Shown: positions 1 to 5,835 of the stretch, in pieces
Layout: every line of letters begins with the position of its first letter
How positions within the stretch are numbered: the stretch's first letter is position 1
NCBI RefSeq assembly: GCF_002420705.1
Contig: NZ_DIIM01000029.1
Location: forward strand, 82,406-100,979
DNA length: 18,574 nt
Direction of reading: 5' to 3'
Source of the DNA: Sphingobacterium sp. UBA5670
GTDB taxonomy: Bacteria; Bacteroidota; Bacteroidia; Sphingobacteriales; Sphingobacteriaceae
Translations under genes and position numbers: made by a program
The notes under the pieces: generated by a model
Database searches by the model: none
What the model saw: only the letters and a program-made list of their open reading frames with translations
Told to the model about the DNA's origin: nothing

Positions 1-21
1 ACCGGTCAAGAGAATTTTCAT
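1..21 (-). CDS. 5' end of a leftward gene, possibly an NAD-dependent epimerase/SDR-type protein (partial)
   Basis: An ATG on the minus strand (complement of 19-21) opens a frame reading MKILLTG before the window ends. That is the usual start of a Rossmann-fold NAD-dependent epimerase or short-chain dehydrogenase, where the TG begins the glycine-rich nucleotide motif. Context supports a gene start: the upstream ABC operon is closed by a terminator at 151-178, and a TAnnTTTG-type -7 box lies at 62-69. Only seven codons are visible, so the family is a guess. Confidence 0.35.
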
Positions 22-61
22 AGCCTGGATTGTTTGTTGCAGTTGTTTATTTTGTTATATA

Positions 62-69
62 CAAATATA
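62..69 (-). promoter_or_regulatory. Candidate Bacteroidota -7 box (TATATTTG)
   Basis: The minus strand reads TATATTTG, an exact match to the TAnnTTTG -7 consensus of the Bacteroidota housekeeping sigma factor. It lies about 40 nt upstream of the partial leftward gene and downstream of the preceding terminator. I see no convincing -33 TTTG at the right distance, and an 8-mer with six fixed positions occurs often by chance in AT-rich DNA. Confidence 0.3.
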
Positions 70-150
70 CCAAAGTGCAGCCTAAATTGTTTTTGTTTGG
101 TGTATTTTTATTCTATTGTAGCGTTGTCGATCTAGCGCTGCAAGGGAACT

Positions 151-178
151 AAAAAAGGCGCACGAGATCGTGCGCCTT
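151..178 (-). terminator. Intrinsic terminator of the NEW3/ABC operon
   Basis: The stem GGCGCACG / CGTGCGCC, extended by AA/TT, closes on a four-base loop. On the minus strand it is followed directly by six T residues (complement of 151-156). It lies about 45 nt beyond the permease stop codon and points the same way, so it should end the ABC operon transcript. Confidence 0.88.
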
Positions 179-223
179 ACAGTTTATGAATGCAGTTTTG
201 ACTAACTGCTTTGGTGATAGCAC

Positions 224-1222
224 TTAACTTCTGATTTCCCGCCGCATAAAAATGTAGTAAGACCACGCAAAACAGATCATCATGGCTGCGCTGAGCCCGC
301 TGACCTGGGGCCAGACCATCAGAAAACTTTCCCGAAAGGAGAGTGGTGAAGGGATGGCACCGACCATCTGCTCCATGGAAATAGGACCGAGGCTGCGTAC
401 CGAGGGCATCAATAGGGTAGTGGTGGCATCGCTATACAGCTGGCTCGGTGATAAGCGAAGCAGGTTTAAGATGAGCTCATTATAGCCGATGTACTCCTGC
501 TCCGAAATATAATTGGGGTTGGGCAGAAAGGGGCGTATCGCTAGATTGACCAGGATCGGAAAAAATACAGTAAAAAACAACCAGATGCCGATGGCGGTAA
601 GCGCTGAGGTGGCCGGCTGGCGAAAGCGGATCGACAACAGGATCGAAAGGCTCAGCCAGAAGGCAACATAGAGCACACTGATCAAGGTAAAACCCAAAAT
701 ACGTAGCAGTTCCTGGGGTTCTATCCGGACACCGGTACCCAGGAGGCCGCCGCCTATCATCAGCATGACCAGCGCAACAAATAATGTACCCACCACGGCC
801 AGCGGCGCCAGAAATTTGGCGAAAAGCAGATTGTCCCGGTAAATTGGCTGCGCCAGTAAACGGGTGAGTGTTCCGTTGTTGTATTCTGCATTGACAGCGT
901 CAAAACCCAGGGCTATGCCCAATAGCGGCGCTAGAAAGTTTAAAAAAACATGAAATGGCGGAATGGAATTATCCGTTGTGGTCAGTAGCTTGAGATAGAG
1001 AAATGACTGATCGGGATCGCGCATATTGCTGACAGCGTCTTTGAGCCCCATGGATGAAACGTAGAGGGATGCGCCGAAAGTCAGTACAATAAGCAGGATC
1101 AATATAATAAAACGCCAGCTGCGGATATGTGCCGCAATTTCTTTGCGGACCAGCACCTGCATCGGAAAGGATGGCCGCTTATTGATATCGTTTGAAGAAA
1201 CCGTTGGATTTTTCATAGGCAT
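224..1222 (-). CDS. ABC-2 type transporter permease
   Basis: This is the membrane subunit of an ABC-2 type transporter, the last gene of the NEW3-ATPase-permease operon. The 332-residue product shows about six hydrophobic spans (roughly residues 35-58, 92-110, 138-163, 172-198, 206-228, 303-327). A charged cytoplasmic segment follows the second span (FDAVNAEYNNGTLTRLLAQP), typical of this permease class (COG1277, NosY-like). The substrate cannot be read from the sequence. The chosen ATG overlaps the end of the ATPase gene by 44 nt. Alternatives are Met3 (1216) and Met21 (1162), the latter removing the overlap. Translational coupling to the ATPase is likely. Confidence 0.88.
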   Translation of the reverse strand: MPMKNPTVSSNDINKRPSFPMQVLVRKEIAAHIRSWRFIILILLIVLTFGASLYVSSMGLKDAVSNMRDPDQSFLYLKLLTTTDNSIPPFHVFLNFLAPLLGIALGFDAVNAEYNNGTLTRLLAQPIYRDNLLFAKFLAPLAVVGTLFVALVMLMIGGGLLGTGVRIEPQELLRILGFTLISVLYVAFWLSLSILLSIRFRQPATSALTAIGIWLFFTVFFPILVNLAIRPFLPNPNYISEQEYIGYNELILNLLRLSPSQLYSDATTTLLMPSVRSLGPISMEQMVGAIPSPLSFRESFLMVWPQVSGLSAAMMICFAWSYYIFMRREIRS

Positions 1223-2186
1223 TATCTGTAGTTATGCTGTTTTCAAAATAGGTATTATAAATATCGTCGAGCTGGTAGTCATTGCGGCTCACGGAAACAA
1301 TTTCAGCGCCATTGTTTACCAGCGTGCGTACCGCCATTGCTGTCCGGTCGCTGTCTGTCTTTAATTCGATCGAAAGTCCGTTCACTGTAAGATCACGGAG
1401 TCCGGGCAGTGCCTTTAATGCTTCTTCAAACCGTTTGGTATCGCCTTGGGCATGGTCAAGGGTAATGACTGTACTGATGCCTTTTTGCTGCTGCAGATTC
1501 TGGGCAAGGCTTTCGAGCGATCCTTCGACCAGTAATTTTCCGCCAACAAAAATACCCACCCGATCGCAGACACGCTGCACCTGGTGGAGGTGATGTGAAG
1601 AAAGCAGTACAGTGAGGTTATGCTCCCTGCTGAGCTGCTTGATGAGCTCGAGGAAGTCGTCCACACCCTTGGGATCGATGCCCAGCGTTGGCTCGTCGAG
1701 GATAGCAACCTCGGGAGCCTTGATGAGCACTTCGGCCAAGCCTAAACGTTGTTTCATCCCACGGGAAAATGCGCCCGTTTTTTTATGCATTTCCTTTTCG
1801 AGTCCGACGACATGCAACATATCTTTCGCAGATGCTTGCGCATCGGATTCCGAAAGGCCATTTAATCGGGCAATGAAACATAGGTTTTCCAGCGCGGTCA
1901 TGTCCGGATAGAAACCTACATTGTCGGGTAGGTAGCCAACCTTGCGTTTCACCGCGATCGGATTGCGGGTGGCATTATAGCCGCAGACATAGGCAGTGCC
2001 GGCCGTGGGTTCGGTCAAGCCCAGCATCATCAGGATGCTGGTTGTCTTTCCGGCTCCATTGGGGCCGAGCAGGCCAAAGATCTCTCCGGGATAAATATGT
2101 AGGTCCAACTGGTCTACGGCGGTTACTTTACCGTAGCTTTTTGTCAGGCCTGTCAATTGAATGATAGGGTCCTTCATGATGATCAT
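1179..2186 (-). CDS. ABC transporter ATP-binding protein (ABC-2 family)
   Basis: This is the ATPase that powers the ABC-2 permease encoded just downstream. All key motifs are visible: Walker A GPNGAGKT (residues 41-48), signature FSRGMKQRL (140-148), Walker B AILDEP (161-166) and the H-loop His198 after two serines. The Q-loop region reads GYLPDNVGFY, as in NosF/CcmA-like ATPases of COG1131. At 335 residues it carries a C-terminal extension of about 110 residues, common in this group. It starts 15 nt after the NEW3 gene stop, and its end overlaps the permease start. A second in-frame ATG at 2177 (Met4) is an equally plausible start. The cargo is unknown. Confidence 0.93.
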   Translation of the reverse strand: MIIMKDPIIQLTGLTKSYGKVTAVDQLDLHIYPGEIFGLLGPNGAGKTTSILMMLGLTEPTAGTAYVCGYNATRNPIAVKRKVGYLPDNVGFYPDMTALENLCFIARLNGLSESDAQASAKDMLHVVGLEKEMHKKTGAFSRGMKQRLGLAEVLIKAPEVAILDEPTLGIDPKGVDDFLELIKQLSREHNLTVLLSSHHLHQVQRVCDRVGIFVGGKLLVEGSLESLAQNLQQQKGISTVITLDHAQGDTKRFEEALKALPGLRDLTVNGLSIELKTDSDRTAMAVRTLVNNGAEIVSVSRNDYQLDDIYNTYFENSITTDNAYEKSNGFFKRYQ

Positions 2187-2201
2187 CTTTTTGTAAAGCC
2201 C

Positions 2202-3056
2202 TTATCTACGGCCGTATTTGCGGATGAGAAAATACACCAAACCTATGGCCAATACGATGACCAGCATGCCTATCCAACCCGAAAGCAAAGAAGTCTTGAC
2301 GATCAGACGGAATGAAATGTCTGCGTTGCTCTGGGCCGATTTGATCTCAAATTTGGCGGCATAGTCACCGGCAATGGTTTTGTCGGGAACTTTTAGGTTG
2401 ACTTTGACGTCGATAGATTTACCAGCTTCGAGCTGTTTGATAGTGGATGGATCGAAACTTGCCTCCCATCTGCCTGGTAATTGGGAAGTCAGCTCCAATG
2501 TATTCAGCGGAAGGGTACCTGTATTTTTGACTTTAAGTAGAATTTCTTTGCTGCTACCGGATACAACTTCGTCGCTTAGTCTGCCGCTGGCTGTGGTCAG
2601 CTCAAGTGCATAGGAGCCCTTAACGACCGCTTCTAACGCAAGCTGTAAGGTATCTGTCGGCGATATCGCCCGCACGGGGATCTTATATTTATCTGGCTTG
2701 GCCGTGATCGGACAACTGATTTCAATGCCAATTTCCTGTGCCTTGTTGGGCTGCATCTGCAGGGAGGTCACGAGTGACCCATCTACGCGGTAGCTGATCT
2801 GCCATCCATCGGGCAGCTGGGCATTAAAGTTGTAATTGACCAATTGGGCCGATCCATTGGTCAAGGTCGTCGTATAACGAAAAGGTTCGTTGCTGGGGGC
2901 CTCAATATTGATGAGCCTCGCTTCGAAGCTGGATTTAAGGGGTTTTGTGGTTTGCCCCACTAGATTGAAACTGTTGGCCAGCACAAGAAGTGCGATAAAA
3001 AAAGGCCTGAAAGAAAAACGTTGGTCTGTGTTTGTAATTAGTAATTCTGTTAACAT
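2202..3056 (-). CDS. NEW3-domain protein, secreted with a C-terminal membrane anchor
   Basis: This 284-residue protein is the first gene of the ABC operon. A hydrophobic stretch at residues 17-34 looks like a signal peptide. It is followed by two Ig-like beta-sandwich repeats of NEW3/COG1470 type (about 60-130 and 165-250, with LPDGWQ and LPGRWE in matching positions), one transmembrane helix (259-277) and a short basic cytoplasmic tail (RKYGRR). The layout places the repeats outside the cytoplasmic membrane. NEW3 proteins commonly sit beside ABC-2 ATPase/permease pairs and probably serve as their extracytoplasmic partner; that role is inferred. No Shine-Dalgarno sequence precedes the ATG. 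Confidence 0.82.
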   Translation of the reverse strand: MLTELLITNTDQRFSFRPFFIALLVLANSFNLVGQTTKPLKSSFEARLINIEAPSNEPFRYTTTLTNGSAQLVNYNFNAQLPDGWQISYRVDGSLVTSLQMQPNKAQEIGIEISCPITAKPDKYKIPVRAISPTDTLQLALEAVVKGSYALELTTASGRLSDEVVSGSSKEILLKVKNTGTLPLNTLELTSQLPGRWEASFDPSTIKQLEAGKSIDVKVNLKVPDKTIAGDYAAKFEIKSAQSNADISFRLIVKTSLLSGWIGMLVIVLAIGLVYFLIRKYGRR

Positions 3057-3109
3057 GATCCAATAACTAAAATTTATATTTAAATAGAATATTAGCTTTT
3101 AAAAAATGT

Positions 3110-3143
3110 CGGTTTGGGTATCAGGTACCTGTTTGAAAAACCG
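3110..3143. promoter_or_regulatory. Concentric dyad at the start of the NEW3/ABC operon transcript
   Basis: The perfect 10-bp palindrome CAGGTACCTG (3122-3131) is flanked by outer arms CGGTTT (3110-3115) and AAACCG (3138-3143) that share exactly the same centre. It lies 54-87 nt upstream of the NEW3 start, next to the predicted -7 box, so it would span the transcription start. It could be an operator or a leader hairpin. Confidence 0.45.
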
Positions 3144-3147
3144 CACC

Positions 3148-3177
3148 CAAATTAAAAATCAATTTGATAAAAATCAA
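3148..3177 (-). promoter_or_regulatory. Candidate promoter of the NEW3/ABC operon
   Basis: On the minus strand TTG (3175-3177) is followed after 19 nt by TTAATTTG (3148-3155). This is one mismatch from the Bacteroidota TTTG-N19-21-TAnnTTTG promoter and has ideal spacing. Transcription would start near 3141, about 85 nt before the NEW3 ATG. Confidence 0.4.
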
Positions 3178-3257
3178 GGCTTAAAGAAAAATGATTGTAA
3201 AAAAAATGTGTTTAAATGGTCTATAGGCTGATAGCTAATGGTGTATGCTGGCGTGCA

Positions 3258-3296
3258 CTTCCGTCAGTCGAAATTTACTGACCGGAAGGTCTTTTT
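3258..3296 (+). terminator. Terminator-like hairpin overlapping the 3' end of the 96-residue gene
   Basis: Arms CTTCCGTCAGT (3258-3268) and ACTGACCGGAAG (3277-3288) pair over 11 bp with one bulged base around an 8-nt loop. The T-run (3292-3296) follows on the plus strand only. The hairpin covers the stop codon of the leftward gene. No plus-strand gene is visible upstream, so it may act as a 3' stem for the minus-strand transcript or end an unseen plus-strand RNA. Confidence 0.4.
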
Positions 3297-3554
3297 AATG
3301 ATAATCTTGGTATTCTCGGCCAATTCATCCAGTGTACAGTGGATGGACCGTAATTGTGTCCTCGAAGTCGCTGTGTCGTTCAGGAGAAGATTGATACGCA
3401 ATCGTCTGATGTCGGAGGCCACGGGCTCACCGCGTAGTTCATCAAATAGTTCATGAATAATCTTTTCACAGCTGTTCTTGTCAAAATTGGCAATGGTGAT
3501 GTAACGTCCGTGGCAGTACATCTGTAATTCAATATAATAATTGGATGTTTTCAT
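3264..3554 (-). CDS. Hypothetical protein, 96 residues
   Basis: I do not recognise this protein. It is a soluble-looking 96-residue chain without signal peptide or membrane span. It has a mixed N-terminal part rich in aromatic residues (SNYYIELQMYCHGRY), an acidic helix-like middle (EKIIHELFDELRG) and a basic C-terminus. The ATG at 3554 was preferred over one at 3608, because the longer start would place the first codons inside the hsp20 terminator hairpin. No Shine-Dalgarno sequence is evident. It lies downstream of hsp20 in the same direction and could be reached by terminator read-through, which would link it to stress; this is only inference. Confidence 0.6.
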   Translation of the reverse strand: MKTSNYYIELQMYCHGRYITIANFDKNSCEKIIHELFDELRGEPVASDIRRLRINLLLNDTATSRTQLRSIHCTLDELAENTKIIIKKTFRSVNFD

Positions 3555-3576
3555 AATCCGAGTACTAAAGATTGAA

Positions 3577-3606
3577 AAATAGGTTAGCCTCCAGGGGAGG
3601 CTAACC
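3577..3606 (-). terminator. Intrinsic terminator of hsp20
   Basis: The perfect 11-bp stem GGTTAGCCTCC (3582-3592) / GGAGGCTAACC (3596-3606) has a 3-nt loop. On the minus strand it is followed by TATTTTTC. It begins 24 nt after the hsp20 stop codon and separates hsp20 from the 96-residue gene. Confidence 0.9.
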
Positions 3607-3629
3607 AAGTTAATGTTGCTATCTGGATT

Positions 3630-4076
3630 TTAGGATATTTCGATCATCCGCGGTTCTTTCTGTTTGGCTTCTTCTTTCTTTGGTATGGTCAATCGGAGCA
3701 TACCATTTTCATAGCGTGCCTGGATATTGTCCTGATCGACGACCTCCTTTTGAAGTTCGAAGCTGCGTTGAAAAGATTGGTAGCTGAACTCCCGGCGTGT
3801 ATAGTTGTCTTGATGTTCCTCGTTTTCTTCTTGCTTAGCCGAAGATATGGTCAATAGATTGCCGTCGAGTGTCACCTTAAAATCGTCTTTGGCCATACCA
3901 GGTGCAGCGACCTCCACTTCGAAGTTGTCTGCGTTTTCCTTGATGTTGACCGCAGGAACGGTGGTACTTGTTGATGAGTAATTTTTGTTGTCCCAGTTTA
4001 AAAGCTCACGGTTAAAATTATCAAACATGGGCGAAAAAAGTGAAAAATTGTTCCAATTTCTTTTTGCAAGTTTCAT
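3630..4076 (-). CDS. Hsp20/alpha-crystallin family small heat-shock protein
   Basis: This is an ATP-independent holdase chaperone that binds unfolding proteins in the cytoplasm. The 148-residue chain has a short N-terminal arm with aromatic residues (1-40) and the alpha-crystallin domain (about 41-135). Hallmarks are PAVNIKENADNFEVEVAAPG near its start and ENGMLRLTIPKK near its end (the A-x-x-x-NGxL region). A C-terminal IEI at 145-147 is the I-x-I anchor used in oligomer assembly. The length is normal for bacterial Hsp20. The gene has an unusually strong ribosome binding site (4081-4089), a dedicated terminator and a palindrome-rich upstream region, all fitting stress control. No partner chaperone gene is adjacent. 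Confidence 0.95.
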   Translation of the reverse strand: MKLAKRNWNNFSLFSPMFDNFNRELLNWDNKNYSSTSTTVPAVNIKENADNFEVEVAAPGMAKDDFKVTLDGNLLTISSAKQEENEEHQDNYTRREFSYQSFQRSFELQKEVVDQDNIQARYENGMLRLTIPKKEEAKQKEPRMIEIS

Positions 4077-4366
4077 AGTAACCTCCTTTTAATGAAAGTA
4101 TAACAAATAAATTATAATTGTCAGTCGGCCGACTGTATTAACAATCTATCAAAATAAATACCGGGCTTAAAAAACTGAAATTTTTGCAGCAAAACTGTCA
4201 AATTTTACCTGATAAATTGACAGAAATGTCATTATCACTTTTTGTCTGGGTCTTGATCCCAAAAGTTTGGGCTGTATCGACAAACCGCTAATTGAATTTT
4301 TTTCAAACGATGTTCAGCGCAATCTTGTCCTTATTATAATCCATTTGATGGATAACTTAGTTAGTT
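4077..4366. promoter_or_regulatory. hsp20 upstream region with a 14-bp palindrome and TGTCA/TGACA elements
   Basis: This is the left part of the 422-nt gap between hsp20 and the desaturase gene; I see no coding region in it. It contains the perfect 14-bp palindrome CAGTCGGCCGACTG at 4122-4135. It also has four TGTCA/TGACA words at 4119-4123, 4196-4200, 4218-4222 and 4227-4231, two of which form TGACA-N4-TGTCA. CTGTCAA (4195-4201) and TTGACAG (4217-4223) form a wider dyad. The elements lie 43-155 nt upstream of the hsp20 ATG, a position suited to a heat-shock or stress regulator; the regulator is unknown. Confidence 0.45.
4081..4090 (-). promoter_or_regulatory. Consensus Shine-Dalgarno sequence of hsp20
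   Basis: The minus strand reads AAAAGGAGGT, then TACT, then the ATG: a near-perfect match to the 16S rRNA tail with four nt between the GGAGGT and the start codon. Most genes in this window, as in Bacteroidota generally, lack such a site, so it stands out and confirms the hsp20 start. Confidence 0.85.
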
Positions 4367-4407
4367 AAGACCAGAGCTTCTTGGAGGTTTCTGGTCTTTT
4401 CTTTTTT
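4367..4407 (+). terminator. Orphan plus-strand intrinsic terminator
   Basis: The perfect 9-bp stem AAGACCAGA (4367-4375) / TCTGGTCTT (4390-4398) is followed by TTCTTTTTT on the plus strand. The minus-strand flank is not T-rich, so the signal is directional. Both flanking genes run leftward and no plus-strand ORF lies upstream. It would therefore end either an unannotated small RNA or the trace of a lost gene. Confidence 0.65.
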
Positions 4408-4426
4408 GCTGAAAGCTACTGACTTC

Positions 4427-4448
4427 GATGGCCCATAGATGGCCCATA
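4427..4448. repeat. Tandem pair of 11-bp repeats (GATGGCCCATA x2)
   Basis: GATGGCCCATA occurs twice back to back at 4427-4437 and 4438-4448, with no differences. It lies in the non-coding gap, 20 nt beyond the orphan terminator and about 50 nt downstream of the desaturase stop codon. Function unknown. Confidence 0.8.
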
Positions 4449-4498
4449 AAGATCATCGGGAAGGGGCAGGGCAATGAAGCGGTTCTCCACTAGAGAGA

Positions 4499-5560
4499 TT
4501 ATTTGGACATGGCCTCAAGCACTTTTAAATGCGACCTAAATGCAGTCCAGAAGCTCCGAAACTCGTTATATTGTATTTTATATTCCTTGCAGGTCTGCTT
4601 CACAATCCTATTGAGTGCAGGATAGTGAACATGGCTGATCTTTGGAAAAAGGTGATGCTCAACCTGAAAATTGAGACCGCCAAGCAACCAGGTAAGGACC
4701 TTGCTGCCTGTAGCAAAATTTGCGGTGGACTGAATCTGATGAATCATCCATTCTTCTTCGACCTTTGACTGGTCAATGGTTTTGAATTCGGTTTCTTCCA
4801 CCACATGGGCCAGCTGGAATACGGTGGCTAGGCTCATACCACAGACAGTACCTGAGATCAGCAACCCGATAAGCGTGGGTAGCCACCCGACGAAGATGAT
4901 CGGGATAGTGACAAATAAGCTGAAGTGAATTAGCTTACTGACCCAAAAAATAATACGCTCTTTGACAGGAAAATGAAATTGCTCAGTTTTATGCCCCATA
5001 CGGCCACGGAAATATTTCTCATAATCCTGATAAAAGATCCACGCTAAATAGGAGATACCATAAAGCAGCGGAAAATAAAAACGCTGATAACGATGGTGTT
5101 TCTGAAGCTTCTGGTCGTGGTGAATACGCATAAACTTTACTTCAATATCGTGATCTTCACCATCGATATTCGTATAGGTATGGTGTGCGATATTATGTTT
5201 GAGCTTCCAAAAGTAGATATTGCCGCCCAGTAGATTAAGCGAGTAGGAGAGCACAGTGTTCAGGTTTTTATTGTCTGAAAAAGAATTGTGCCCAGCATCG
5301 TGCATAATGTTAAAACCAATTGCAGCGAGATTGGCTCCGAAAATGATGCATAATGCTATTGCAATACTCCAATGCAAAGGTGCAAATACAAGCAGGAAAT
5401 ACAATACTGCAAAGCTGATCAGGAGGATAGAGGCTTTGAGATAGATCTTACGATTCCCGGTTTTTGGCTGAAGCGAATTTTGAAAATAGTTATTGATTTT
5501 TTGTTTTAACGTTTTAGAGAACAATGTATTTACATTGCTAAATTTTACTGACTGGGACAT
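4499..5560 (-). CDS. Membrane fatty acid desaturase (acyl-lipid/acyl-CoA, DesA-type)
   Basis: This is a di-iron membrane desaturase that introduces a double bond into acyl chains and adjusts membrane fluidity. Three histidine boxes are visible: HDAGH (residues 87-91), HNIAHH (122-127) and QVEHH (299-303). In the last box Gln replaces the first His, the signature of front-end-type (COG3239) desaturases. An extra His occurs in QLAHVVEE (residue 252). Hydrophobic spans lie near 42-60, 65-85, 165-178 and 205-240. No cytochrome b5 domain is fused, so electrons probably come from a separate ferredoxin or similar donor. The regioselectivity cannot be deduced. It is a single gene transcribed away from the aldehyde dehydrogenase, with a palindrome inside its first codons. 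Confidence 0.92.
   Translation of the reverse strand: MSQSVKFSNVNTLFSKTLKQKINNYFQNSLQPKTGNRKIYLKASILLISFAVLYFLLVFAPLHWSIAIALCIIFGANLAAIGFNIMHDAGHNSFSDNKNLNTVLSYSLNLLGGNIYFWKLKHNIAHHTYTNIDGEDHDIEVKFMRIHHDQKLQKHHRYQRFYFPLLYGISYLAWIFYQDYEKYFRGRMGHKTEQFHFPVKERIIFWVSKLIHFSLFVTIPIIFVGWLPTLIGLLISGTVCGMSLATVFQLAHVVEETEFKTIDQSKVEEEWMIHQIQSTANFATGSKVLTWLLGGLNFQVEHHLFPKISHVHYPALNRIVKQTCKEYKIQYNEFRSFWTAFRSHLKVLEAMSK
5522..5537. promoter_or_regulatory. 16-bp palindrome in the desaturase 5' coding region
   Basis: CAATGTA-TT-TACATTG (7-bp arms, 2-bp spacer) lies in codons 8-13 of the desaturase gene. The ten-base word CAATGTAAAT that it contains on the minus strand recurs on the plus strand at 5622-5631, upstream of the gene. 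A pair of related sites around the start would suit a repressor; the regulator is unknown. Confidence 0.35.
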
Positions 5561-5600
5561 TTGGATTTTTACTCGGGAAATATTCTTAATTTTTATAAAC

Positions 5601-5622
5601 GTTCGATCTTGAGCGATAGAAC
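5601..5622. promoter_or_regulatory. Imperfect dyad upstream of the desaturase gene
   Basis: GTTC-g-ATC (5601-5608) and GAT-a-GAAC (5615-5622) form an inverted repeat with matching mismatch positions and a 6-bp spacer, 41-62 nt upstream of the desaturase ATG. It abuts the CAATGTAAAT word at 5622-5631. It is a candidate operator in the divergent region shared with the aldehyde dehydrogenase gene. Confidence 0.3.
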
Positions 5623-5732
5623 AATGTAAATGTACGTTATAAAATTTGAAAGATCGCGGTAGTAAAGTTAAAGATTGTTAAAGGTCATGCTTCTTCTAAA
5701 TTCAAGTGGTGAGATAGATGAGTGTAGAACCC

Positions 5733-5740
5733 TACCTTTG
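5733..5740 (+). promoter_or_regulatory. Candidate -7 box of the aldehyde dehydrogenase gene (TACCTTTG)
   Basis: TACCTTTG matches TAnnTTTG exactly, about 95 nt upstream of the aldehyde dehydrogenase ATG in the divergent region. No good -33 TTTG is seen, so it could be a chance match. Confidence 0.25.
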
Positions 5741-5835
5741 ATTCTGTTAAAGCTCCTTGATCTAGAAGGTCGGGATATCGACACACGAAACTTTTTATGG
5801 AGTAGAGTGTTTTAGAGTGCATAAAATCACCGATA

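Noticed and set aside
282..485. Plus-strand small ORF opposite the ABC permease, and similar ORFs at 1143-1364, 1282-1593 and 1612-1911
   Set aside because: They lie wholly antisense to well-supported ABC genes, have no start signals and show no protein-like pattern.
3555..3608. An 18-codon longer start for the 96-residue protein (ATG at 3608)
   Set aside because: The extra codons are translated from the hsp20 terminator hairpin and its T-run, so the ATG at 3554 is far more likely.
4427..4448. Tandem GATGGCCCATA as an attachment site of an integrated element
   Set aside because: No integrase, tRNA end or second flanking copy is in the window, so only the repeat itself is reported.
4529..4768. 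Plus-strand ORF opposite the desaturase C-terminus
   Set aside because: Antisense shadow of the histidine-box region; no independent start signal or recognisable sequence.
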